In this document: in pieces, positions 45,089 to 54,200 of the stretch
Numbering within the stretch: the stretch's first letter is position 1
Layout of the letters: each line of letters starts with the position of its first letter
Assembly (NCBI RefSeq): GCF_021654655.1
Contig: NZ_AP025225.1
Location: 124,001-188,000 of the forward strand
Origin: Candidatus Hydrogenosomobacter endosymbioticus
GTDB lineage: Bacteria > Pseudomonadota > Alphaproteobacteria > Holosporales > GW7
Length of the DNA: 64,000 bases
Reading direction: 5' to 3'
Position numbers and translations under genes: made by a program
Notes under the pieces: generated by a model
What the model was told of the DNA's origin: nothing
The model's database searches: none
What the model saw: only the letters and a program-made list of their open reading frames with translations

Positions 45089-46456
45089 CTATCCAACGAG
45101 TTTTCCGCTTAAGCTGTTTTGAAATCCGCGCGATATTTTCACTGGAAAAACCTTTCCTATGAAATTTTTTGGAGCAGACAAGTGAACAGACTGCATATAT
45201 TCTGTTTTGCCTATAACCTGATTTTCATATCTTCCCTCCTTTTCTATAAGAACAAGAAGCTCTTTTCCTTCCATAGATTGGTTATAGTGAAGCTGATGCT
45301 TATTAATAATCTCTTGCAACACTGCTAGGCGGCGTATTTTTGTTTGTTCATCAATTTGATCCCATTTAGAGGAAGGTGTTTGCGGTCTTGGGCTATACTT
45401 GAATGAATATGCCTGCGCGTAACTCACTTCGTCGACAAGCGCGCATGTGGCTTCGAAATCGGTCTCTGTCTCTCCTGGAAATCCCACAATGAAATCGGAT
45501 GAAAACGCGATATTAGGGAGTATTTTACGAAACTCATTGATGATTTTTATGTATTGACTTCGCGAGTAGCCTCGATTCATTTTTTTCAAGATAATATCAG
45601 ACCCGGATTGCGCAGGCAGATGAATGAACGGCATAAGTGATGAAATTTCTTTGTGCGCTTTCATTAGCTCTGTAGTGATATCGCATGGGTGAGATGTTGT
45701 ATACCTGATTCTTTCTACACCTTTTATGCTGGAAATGAGGAATAAAAGCTCTGTAAATGAGCAAACAGCAGACGACGAATATTTTCCATTATATGCGCTG
45801 ACGTTTTGTCCAAGAAGAAATATTTCTCTTGCCCCAGAAGATACAAGTTGGTTGGCCTCAGATATTATTTCTGATGTCGGCCTAGAATACTCTCGTCCTC
45901 TTGTGTATGGAACAGAGCAGTATGTGCAAAATTTATCGCAGCCCTCTTGTATAGATATAAACGCTGATGGCAACTTTACTAAAGTTCTGTTGCGTGGGAG
46001 CAGTTTAAATTTGTCTTCTGCTGACATTGTCGTGTCTACTATGAAATTTTTTTGCATCTTTACCTCTGGGCATTGTTTTTGGCTTATAACTTCTTCTATA
46101 GACTTTTGTATATTCTGATATGCCTGAGGCCCAAGAACTATGTCTACGCAATCGGCTCTTGCAAATATTTCTTTCCCTAACGCCTGCGCGACGCATCCGA
46201 CTACTAAGATTATAACCGAACGTCCTTTTTCTGCTGCTTTTGCCTTTATTAGAGCAATTCTTCCTAGGTCAGAAAAAAGCTTTTCTTGAGCTTTTTCTCT
46301 TACGTTGCACGTGTTTATAACAACAATGTCTGCGTCTTCTGGAAGCGATGTTTTGATATGACCAGCTAAAAGCAAAATCTCTGCGATTCTGTCTGAGTCA
46401 TAAGAGTTCATCTGACAACCATATGTCTTTATAAAAAACTTTTTGTTTCTGCTCAT
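45089..46456 (-). CDS. miaB: MiaB tRNA-2-methylthio-N6-isopentenyladenosine synthase
   Basis: 455 residues from ATG 46456 (MSRNKKFFIKTYGCQMN). N-terminal UPF0004 domain with CQMN, NTCNVRE and VGCVAQ cysteines for an auxiliary 4Fe-4S cluster, radical-SAM site QEGCDKFCTYCSVPYTRG, and a C-terminal TRAM domain ending FQNSLSGKLVG. Adds a methylthio group to i6A37 of tRNAs reading U-starting codons; MiaA must supply i6A. It lies close to tRNA genes but has no obvious shared promoter. Confidence 0.96.
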   Translation of the reverse strand: MSRNKKFFIKTYGCQMNSYDSDRIAEILLLAGHIKTSLPEDADIVVINTCNVREKAQEKLFSDLGRIALIKAKAAEKGRSVIILVVGCVAQALGKEIFARADCVDIVLGPQAYQNIQKSIEEVISQKQCPEVKMQKNFIVDTTMSAEDKFKLLPRNRTLVKLPSAFISIQEGCDKFCTYCSVPYTRGREYSRPTSEIISEANQLVSSGAREIFLLGQNVSAYNGKYSSSAVCSFTELLFLISSIKGVERIRYTTSHPCDITTELMKAHKEISSLMPFIHLPAQSGSDIILKKMNRGYSRSQYIKIINEFRKILPNIAFSSDFIVGFPGETETDFEATCALVDEVSYAQAYSFKYSPRPQTPSSKWDQIDEQTKIRRLAVLQEIINKHQLHYNQSMEGKELLVLIEKEGRYENQVIGKTEYMQSVHLSAPKNFIGKVFPVKISRGFQNSLSGKLVG

Positions 46457-46566
46457 CAACGCTTTGGAAATAAAGCATATAGACAGCATTATAGACTTTA
46501 TGGACGGTATCGAGGAAGTGGTTTAAAGCTTTATTTACTAAGAGCTCTGGTTTGTTAGATGAATTG

Positions 46567-46596
46567 TTGTAACTTGTAATCGCTATATGCTAGAAT
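46567..46596 (+). promoter_or_regulatory. Promoter of tRNA-Met
   Basis: TTGTAA at 46567-46572, 18-base spacer, TAGAAT at 46591-46596; start near 46603, six bases before the tRNA. Confidence 0.55.
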
Positions 46597-46608
46597 CCAT
46601 TGCAACTC

Positions 46609-46682
46609 GGCGGAGTAGCTCAGTTGGTTAGAGCAGCGGAATCATAAACCGCGGGTCGGGGGTTCAACTCCCTCCTCCGCTA
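46609..46682 (+). tRNA. Elongator tRNA-Met (anticodon CAT)
   Basis: Acceptor GGCGGAG pairs with CTCCGCT (first pair G-T, usual for alphaproteobacterial elongator Met), A73 at 46682. D arm GCTC/GAGC, anticodon arm GCGGA-ATCATAA-ACCGC with an A-A mismatch at the loop-closing position, T arm GGGGG-TTCAACT-CCCTC. CCA is not encoded. Confidence 0.94.
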
Positions 46683-46760
46683 GTGTGTTTTCCAGTTAAC
46701 TCTATGTTTAGTGCCTGCGCGTATAATGCTTTGTGAAGGGCCTGATTATGCGGAAAAAAA

Positions 46761-46946
46761 GTGAGTTACATTTCAAAAATAGCTATTTATTCTGCGGTAT
46801 CGTTGTCTGTATGTGGAGAATTTTCTTTTTCTGCGACGGATGATTGCGCTGAAAAATGCAGAGATAATTCTATGACTATATCAGAATATATAGAATGTAT
46901 GGGGAAGTGCGATATAAAAGACAAAAACTCTAAGAGTGGTCGGTAA
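46761..46946 (+). CDS. Tiny secreted twin-CX3C protein, first copy
   Basis: 61 residues from GTG 46761. Signal peptide of about 25 residues (hydrophobic stretch IAIYSAVSLSV, cleavage near FSFSA). The mature part has four cysteines in two CX3C pairs separated by 12 residues: C29-AEK-C33 and C46-MGK-C50. The order is D-C-x3-C, S-M, then [YL]-[IL]-x-C-x-G-K-C. It aligns without gaps with the next gene, which supports both being real. Such spacing suits a helical hairpin tied by two disulfides in the periplasm (inference). The ribosome-binding site is weak. No known family recognised. Confidence 0.7.
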   Translation: MSYISKIAIYSAVSLSVCGEFSFSATDDCAEKCRDNSMTISEYIECMGKCDIKDKNSKSGR

Positions 46947-46999
46947 TGAATTTATATATTGCGCATAAACGTGAATATTAAAGCAGGGGAGAAAACAAC

Positions 47000-47272
47000 A
47001 TGAAAAAAGTAGCCAAAATTACGGGAATAGTTTTGCTTATGCCGTGTATTATTTGCGGTTGCGAAACGGCGAAGAAAGAAAACCATCTGAAAGACGGAGA
47101 TTGCGAATATAGCTGTGCGTCTAAATCAATGAATAAAGCAGATCTTTTAAACTGTCTAGGCAAATGCAAAAAATCCAATGAATCGACGGTTAAGGTTGGC
47201 ATAGCTCCAACATATAGCGGCGGGAAAAATGACTCTACTTCTAGCAATCCAACAACCCATGGAAGACGCTAG
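47000..47272 (+). CDS. Small twin-CX3C lipoprotein, second copy
   Basis: 90 residues, ATG 47000 with AGGGGAG about nine bases upstream. Lipoprotein signal MKKVAKITGIVLLMPCIICGC, lipobox I-C-G-C with acylated C21. The mature part holds C35-EYS-C39 and C52-LGK-C56, again CX3C-X12-CX3C, followed by a basic Ser/Thr-rich tail. The segment DCxxxCxxxSM...C-x-G-K-C is shared with the gene 53 bp upstream, so they are tandem paralogues, one soluble and one membrane-anchored. Function unknown. Confidence 0.8.
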   Translation: MKKVAKITGIVLLMPCIICGCETAKKENHLKDGDCEYSCASKSMNKADLLNCLGKCKKSNESTVKVGIAPTYSGGKNDSTSSNPTTHGRR

Positions 47273-47404
47273 CGTACCTGTTTGTTACGGCGAAGCCTGC
47301 GTTGTCCATATTGTTATTGCTCAACGTTGATTATTTTTATGGGCGATACGATTAAGATGCAGGTTTTGTTTTGCGATAGAAAACGGGATTGATTAAAAAT
47401 GACT

Positions 47405-47458
47405 AGAGGGCTTATGTGCGTTTTGGTTTATGGTTTTTTCGTGGTTATTCTGCCCTCT
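47405..47458. terminator. Long-loop inverted repeat between convergent genes
   Basis: AGAGGGC at 47405-47411 and GCCCTCT at 47452-47458 can pair around a 40-base, T-rich loop. It lies just after the twin-CX3C genes and before the dnaE stop. It may act as a bidirectional terminator, though the long loop is unusual. Confidence 0.4.
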
Positions 47459-47467
47459 TATAAAATA

Positions 47468-50400
47468 TTATTTTGAATTTTGTGCGTATAGGGCGCGCAT
47501 TGAATAAATTTTTGACGTTATATTGATGAGGTTTTTTCTAGAAATTCTTTTGCCAGAGCGAAGCATTATCGTTTTTTTTTTTCCTTTTTCATATAGCGCG
47601 AGGACAAGATCGCAATTTCCTTGCGGCAATTCTGACAATAGGTTTTTAAGTTCGACAAGCTGATACTCGTTGGTTATGTCAATGGTCGCCATGTCACATT
47701 CGGCTTCCATCATTTCATTCAAGTCGTTTACGATTTGCACGGTGAGTTTTGGAGAATCCTCTTCAACGTAACCGCTCGCAACTATGTGTAAAAATTTTCC
47801 GACCTTAAGAAGTTCTGTAAATTTGCCTAGTACGTCAGAAAATGCAACAACTTCGTAATGCCCTTTTGGATCGGATAAATTTATAAAAGCATATTTGTTA
47901 CCAGCTTTGCTCACCTTCTCTTTCACGTCTATCACAACTCCTATCATGGAAAAAGGTTTATTAGTCTGGTTTTTTTCTAGGAATTCGCATATATCGGACG
48001 AGAAAACAAAATTTTTTTCTATCTTGCAAAAATCTTCAAGCGGATGCGCTGTTAGATAAAATCCGATGGCCTGAAATTCGTGCAGAAGTTTTTCGTGCGG
48101 GCTCCAGTCTTCTATTTCTTGAAGCTGTGGTCTTATTGATTCTTGGCTGAATAGTGAGAGCTCATCGGAGGTTTTGTTGCTTGCGGATGAATGTGAGAGA
48201 AGGAGATCTAGAGAATCCATAAGTTTACGCCTGTTGCTGCATAAACAATCGAAAACGCCAGCTTCTATTAGGCTCTCCATATTTTTTTTGTTTATGCAAT
48301 CGACTCTTTCGAGAAAATCGAATATGTCTGAAAATTTGCCGTTTTTTTCTCTTTCAAAACAGAGCTTTTCCATTGCTGCTGCTCCGACATTTTTAATTGC
48401 AGCCAGCGCATATCGAATACACTTATCTCCTTTTTCTGATGATTCTATAGAAAATTGAGCTTTTGAAATGTTAATGTTAGGCGGCAATATGTTTATTCCT
48501 ATGCGCTTTGCTTCTCGAGTGAATAAGCTTAGCTTATCAGAGTTTGCAATGTCTTGCTCCATAAGCGATGTGAGAAACTCTATGGGGTGATTGGCCTTTA
48601 GATATGCTGTTTGATATGTGAGGAGAGCGTATGGTGTTGCATGCGCTTTCGGAAACGCGTATTCAGCGAATTTTTCTATTTGGTCAAACAGACGTTCTGC
48701 TTTCTCTATGGTACCTCCAGTGTGTTTCAGGACTCCGTCTATAAAAGTTTTTCTCTGAGAGTCCATTTCAGACTTTATTTTTTTTCCCATAGCTCTTCGC
48801 AGAATATCAGCTCCGCCCATGCTATATCCCGCTAGTATTCTCGCTATTTGTAATACTTGCTCTTGATATACTATGACTCCAAATGTTTCGCGCAGGATCG
48901 GCTCAAGTTCGGGGTATGCGTATGAAATCGCCTCTCTGCCATGGCGACAAGCCACATATCTTGGAATTTCGTCCATAGGACCGGGTCTATAAAGAGCGCC
49001 GAGCGCTATTATCTCTTCAAAATGGTCTGGTTGCAGGTTGCGGAGCGCAGAGCTGATGCCGCTTCCTTCAAGTTGAAATATTCCAACAGTTTCCACATTG
49101 CGCAAAAGGTCAAATGTTTTTGCGTCGTCTAGAGGAATATTTGTAATGTCTATGTGAGTTCCGTTTTTCTCTGCCATATTTATGGCATTTTGTATTATGG
49201 TAAGCGTCTTTAGTCCTAAAAAATCGAACTTAATAAGGCCGGCTTTTTCTATGTATTTCATAGAAAATTCTGTGGCGGGAAGCGCTGAGTTTTCGTCTTT
49301 ATAAAGAGGGACAGAGTTGCAAAGGGGCTCGCTGCCAACAACAACTCCAGCTGCATGAACAGACGCGTGTCTATACAACCCTTCGAGGCGAAGGCATACC
49401 TTCATCATGTATGCTATTTGTTCATCATTTTTCTCCATCTCGCGAAGTATTGGCTCCATCTTCAGAGCGTCCGAGAGATTTATTGGATGCGCTGGGTTCT
49501 GAGGAATGAGCTTGCAAATACCGTCAACCTGTTTATATGGCATCTGTAGCACGCGCCCTACATCACGAACAACGGCTCTTGCCTGGAGCGATCCGAACGT
49601 GATTATATGAGCGACCCTGTCTTCTCCGTATTTTTTTCGCACGTAGTCGATCACTTCATCTCGGCGATCTTGACAAAAATCCACATCGAAATCTGGCATG
49701 CTCACCCTTTCTGGGTTCAAAAATCGCTCGAATAATAGCCCAAACCTGATTGGATCAACGTCGGTTATGAACAAACTCCATGCTACAAGCGAGCTTGCTC
49801 CAGAGCCTCTTCCAGGCCCTACAGGTATTTTTTGCGACTTGGCCCACCTGATGAAATCAGAAACTATAAGAAAATACCCAGCAAATCCAAGTTTACAGAT
49901 CATCTCTGTTTCATAGCGAAGCCTCGAAACATATCCAGCTTCTTTTTCTCCTCTATTTTCTAATTCCTCTATAGACTGCGCTTCTAATCTTTCGCACAAG
50001 CCCCTTTCGCTTCTTTTTATAAGCTCATCGGTCTGAGGAAGCTCGCATTGAAATGATGGAAGAACCGGCGGCTTAGACTTGAGTAAAAAACCACACCTCT
50101 CGGCAAAGCACACGGTGTTTTGAAGCGCCTCTGGTATATCTTCAAACAATTTTTCCATCTCTTCGGAAGATCTGAAGTATTTCCACTTTTCTAGGCGTTT
50201 TCTATCCGGATCCTGTACATATTTTCCGTCCGCAATACAACTCAGAGTGTCTGTGGATTCAAAATCATCAGGGGTCAGGAAAAGAGCTTCGTTAGATGCG
50301 ATAACAGGAAGCTTGCGTTCGTATGCAATTTGCAGGACTTGTTTTTCAACGTCATTACTATTAGGGGAATAACGTCCATCTCGAAATATTTCTATATAAA

Positions 50401-50947
50401 GCCTCGATGGGAACAGTTTTTGAAATTCATCTAGAATGGACAAAGAAGAGTCGAGCTTTCCATCAAGTAGACCTTTGTATAAAAAACCGCTTTCAGAGCC
50501 GGAGAGACATAAAAGGCCTTCTGTATGACCCTCTATTTGATTTAGTGTTATTTTTTCTCGCAAATTATTCCCCTGCCCTACCGTTGTCATGGTGACAAGT
50601 TTGCATAGATTTGAGTAGCCAGCGTCGTTTTTAGCGAACACAGCAAACGAAAAGTCCGAATCAGCGCTTAGGGTAAGAGAGCATCCTATAATTGGCTGCA
50701 TCCTAGCATCTTTACATGCGAACGCAAATTCAAGAGCGCCAAATAGGTGACCTCTGTCGCATAGCCCTAGCGCTTGCATTTTTTGTTCTTTTGCAGCTGT
50801 CACTAGATTTTTTATTGACATAGAGCTTTGCAAAAGCGAAAACGATGAGCAATTTCTAAGGGCAATGTAACGAGGCCTTACTCTGGATTTTAAACCTTTG
50901 TCTTCACGTTCATTCATGATTATGCGGGATTTTATCGTATTGCTCAT
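47468..50947 (-). CDS. dnaE: DNA polymerase III alpha subunit
   Basis: 1159 residues; a later ATG (MNEREDKG) is possible ten codons in. PHP domain at the N-terminus (LRNCSSFSLLQSSMSI, GLCDRGHLFGALEFA), catalytic palm with GPGRGSGASSLVAWSL and the aspartates in MPDFDVDFC, the helix-hairpin-helix region, and an OB-fold near the C-terminus (FSMIGVVIDVKEKVSKAGN). Replicative polymerase. It is a lone gene on the minus strand. The PHP motif reads CSSFS rather than the common HSxFS; the first histidine is missing. Confidence 0.97.
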   Translation of the reverse strand: MSNTIKSRIIMNEREDKGLKSRVRPRYIALRNCSSFSLLQSSMSIKNLVTAAKEQKMQALGLCDRGHLFGALEFAFACKDARMQPIIGCSLTLSADSDFSFAVFAKNDAGYSNLCKLVTMTTVGQGNNLREKITLNQIEGHTEGLLCLSGSESGFLYKGLLDGKLDSSLSILDEFQKLFPSRLYIEIFRDGRYSPNSNDVEKQVLQIAYERKLPVIASNEALFLTPDDFESTDTLSCIADGKYVQDPDRKRLEKWKYFRSSEEMEKLFEDIPEALQNTVCFAERCGFLLKSKPPVLPSFQCELPQTDELIKRSERGLCERLEAQSIEELENRGEKEAGYVSRLRYETEMICKLGFAGYFLIVSDFIRWAKSQKIPVGPGRGSGASSLVAWSLFITDVDPIRFGLLFERFLNPERVSMPDFDVDFCQDRRDEVIDYVRKKYGEDRVAHIITFGSLQARAVVRDVGRVLQMPYKQVDGICKLIPQNPAHPINLSDALKMEPILREMEKNDEQIAYMMKVCLRLEGLYRHASVHAAGVVVGSEPLCNSVPLYKDENSALPATEFSMKYIEKAGLIKFDFLGLKTLTIIQNAINMAEKNGTHIDITNIPLDDAKTFDLLRNVETVGIFQLEGSGISSALRNLQPDHFEEIIALGALYRPGPMDEIPRYVACRHGREAISYAYPELEPILRETFGVIVYQEQVLQIARILAGYSMGGADILRRAMGKKIKSEMDSQRKTFIDGVLKHTGGTIEKAERLFDQIEKFAEYAFPKAHATPYALLTYQTAYLKANHPIEFLTSLMEQDIANSDKLSLFTREAKRIGINILPPNINISKAQFSIESSEKGDKCIRYALAAIKNVGAAAMEKLCFEREKNGKFSDIFDFLERVDCINKKNMESLIEAGVFDCLCSNRRKLMDSLDLLLSHSSASNKTSDELSLFSQESIRPQLQEIEDWSPHEKLLHEFQAIGFYLTAHPLEDFCKIEKNFVFSSDICEFLEKNQTNKPFSMIGVVIDVKEKVSKAGNKYAFINLSDPKGHYEVVAFSDVLGKFTELLKVGKFLHIVASGYVEEDSPKLTVQIVNDLNEMMEAECDMATIDITNEYQLVELKNLLSELPQGNCDLVLALYEKGKKKTIMLRSGKRISRKNLINITSKIYSMRALYAQNSK

Positions 50948-51082
50948 TAAGTAGTGTTAATTCGATATGTGTATAGTGAACTATTATATAGCGTCATAGC
51001 TTGTTTAGAAAATACTGGCTGATGTGGGCGCGGTATTTTTGAAATTTATCAGATTTTAAAAGCTTGGCAGAGCGAAAGTGTA

Positions 51083-51111
51083 TTGATTTTTTATTAAATA
51101 AAGGATAGCAT
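51083..51111 (+). promoter_or_regulatory. Promoter of the initiator tRNA
   Basis: TTGATT at 51083-51088, 17-base spacer, TAGCAT at 51106-51111; start near 51118, four bases before the tRNA. Confidence 0.55.
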
Positions 51112-51121
51112 CAGGTTGTGT

Positions 51122-51195
<74 letters not shown>

Positions 51196-51216
51196 TTTTT
51201 TATCTCCTAGTTGGCT

Positions 51217-54200
51217 TCACTGTATCGTCTTTTCAGAGTTTTGATATACTCTTGCTTTTTTCTCGTCTGTATTTGCTTTTATGGATGAGGTGGCCAGATC
51301 TTCCGCTACGGCTCCTGGAATTGAAAATAGTCCTGCGGTTGTAACTCGCACCATATAGTAAAATTTGAATTCTTTTTGAGATGAGCCAAGCTGCAATACT
51401 GCATATTGGGTGTTTCCTCTGTTTTCTTGGCTAAGAACGGAAGATTCGCTATGAATTATTTTTTCAAGATGCGGGCTGAGATCTTTTACTTTTTCAACTG
51501 CGAAGGCAGCGGCTAGCTTATCAGTCAGCAGAATGCTAGCTGGGCGGCCTGCCACTTCTCTTTTTCCTGAAATAACGACGCATACAAGGTCGTTTTGTCT
51601 CAACTCTTTTATGCTTATTAGCTTTCCATCTTGAGAGAAAAATTCCTTCTTTATTAAAATTCCTCTTGGTTCTATGGAATTTACTTGGCCCGACATTGTA
51701 ACGGATACCCAAATTTTATTTTTCCCGTGGTTTCTTATAGAAACTTTTCTTTGGTTTTCTCCGCAAGTGAATTCTGTTGCGCTGGATGTTTCTGAGATTT
51801 TGGCTGTTTGACCGCCGTCGACAGCTGCTTGGATATGAATTTCTGAATTTGCAGAGCAGGAGTAGGATGACCTTAAGTATGACTTTGATAAAAATGCCGC
51901 GCGAAGTAATAGTGATTTTTCTTCGCCATTAAGCTCTACAGTCCTTTTCGAAAATAACTCTGTAAGCTTTGTTACTAGAGCTCGCATTAATTCTTCATCC
52001 TTTAGATCTGGCAGTGAGTCGAAAATTTCGGATAAGACGATTATTGCAGAACAAATCCTTGAAATTCCCATAGCTTCGCTTGAGATGTCATCTACTTTAC
52101 TGTTTTTTTTGAGCCCCAAAATTTCATCCATTCCGTTTTTTAAGAAGGGGACAGCGAGGTCTGAGTTGCCATTCAGCGCAAACGCTCCGGCGATGTAAAT
52201 TTTTGCCAGAGGAGTGGAACAGCTTTCTATATCTTTGACAAAGTGTTTAAAGTCGGACAAAGAAAGGTTGCCAGTTTTCGAAATTACGAAAAATCCATGA
52301 GCTATGTTGTTTATATACTCATCTCGATCAGGATTAGAAACGCGCATATCGTGCCTAAAAAGTCTGTAACTATTTACAAGTCGAAAGAAAAACTGTTCAA
52401 AATTTTCAAATATACGCTTATCGACTGAGTAACCAGCTTCCGATGCGTTGATGGCAAACTCTGCTTCTTTAATTTTTGACGACGTATAGTGGTAATCCAT
52501 TCTAATTATTTGTCGGTTACTATTACAGCAGCCCCTCCCCCTTTCTCCGCATAGCAGCCTCATAATTGCTTTGCGTATTGTACTTTTTGCGAATCCAACC
52601 GATATTTTACCGCCGGAAATTGCAACAGCAGAGTCTGTATACAAAAGTGGAATAGCTAAGTTTACCAGAGTATCTCCATACAAATCGTGCGCACTGTTTC
52701 CAATTGAAAGAAGGAGGTCTCTTAACGGAACCGGGAAATTTTCATTTGCTTGAATTTTGATAAGCACATTTCCAGCGAACTCGCTGGGGATTGAAATTTT
52801 CTCGGTTTTTCCTGGGGCTATTTCGGCAACATTATACCTTAACGCGTCGAATTTTTGGTCATAAACGGGAAGAAACACGGTTCTTGTGTATGGGGCATAT
52901 CCAGGAACTGATATGTTTGCATCCAGTCGCGCGAATTTTTGCGTATGAAAATAGGAAGGGTCCTCGTTATTGGCGTTAGTGCTGTCTATGGCCGATATAA
53001 AGAATTTTCCTTCGTATTTTTTTTTGTCGTTTTTGGAGAACGGTAGGTCGGATGCGACGAAATTCTCTTGTGATATGCGGCTGCAATTGGATATTGAAAT
53101 ATTAACAGTCCCGCTTTTGCCGTCTGTTCTGTATATACTATATGGAATAACCGCTTTGTCTCCTTTGGTAAGGAATTTAGGTCCATATGTTTCGAATATA
53201 ACAGGATCTTTTATAGTAATTAATTTTTCAGAAAGCCCGCTCGCATTTGCAGAAAACGCCATAACGGTAAGGCGTGCGGTTCCTGTAAATTCTGGAAGTT
53301 TGAATTTTATAGTAGCTGTTCCGTTTTTTCCTACTTTTGTCATACACGAAGATAAAGCCAAAAGATTGTGTATACTTTGCTTTGGCAAAAATGGTAAGCG
53401 GTATGCGTATGAGTTGATAGATCCGACGCCTCCCCCTCCAGTTTTCAGCTCTCCGCTTATAGTTTTTATTCCAAGGTTGATATAGTCGTACAAATCATAC
53501 AAATTCCCAGAGTATTTATACTTCGAGCTAAAATAACCAGCTGGGGATATAGGTTTGAATTCTGAAATCGAAAGCAGCGCGTCGTCAGTAAGGAAAGCGC
53601 ATACATAAACAGGTGATGATTCGTCTGCAGGAATTCTCGCGCTTCTGGTATCTATGTTTATTTTAAGGGAGTCTAGTGGTCGGACTGTGTTTGGAGAGTC
53701 TGTTTTAATTTCTATGTTTTCGCTTTTCTCTACATCGACCCATGTAATCCCAACAGATCGCAGAGGGAATGCAATTTTCTCTGTTTCAGTAGAACTGTTT
53801 TCTGCACAGTGGCAAAACTTCTTTATAAGAGATGCAGCTGGGCCGGAGTATAAGGTTCTTTTTGTTTCGAGAGGCCTGTAGGCATTGACTATTATATACA
53901 CCCCGTTAGCCCATTTTTTTGTCACAGAGAAGCTTGCTTGAGCGCTTTTTTTATTTATGCGTATGTCTTTAGTATCTAATATTTCGTCGGACATAACGCT
54001 TACGTTGGCTACGCCATTTTCAAACGGAGCTGCGAACCTAACAGACAGTTTATCTCCTATTTTGTATGATTTTTTATCAGTTACTAGCGATATTGCCGTT
54101 GGAATTTGTGGTGCGTTAGATGCATTTACAGACCCGAGACTAAAATTGTATTTGTTGATAATTTTTCCTGTATCTTCGAAAACCTTTATAACGTAATCGG

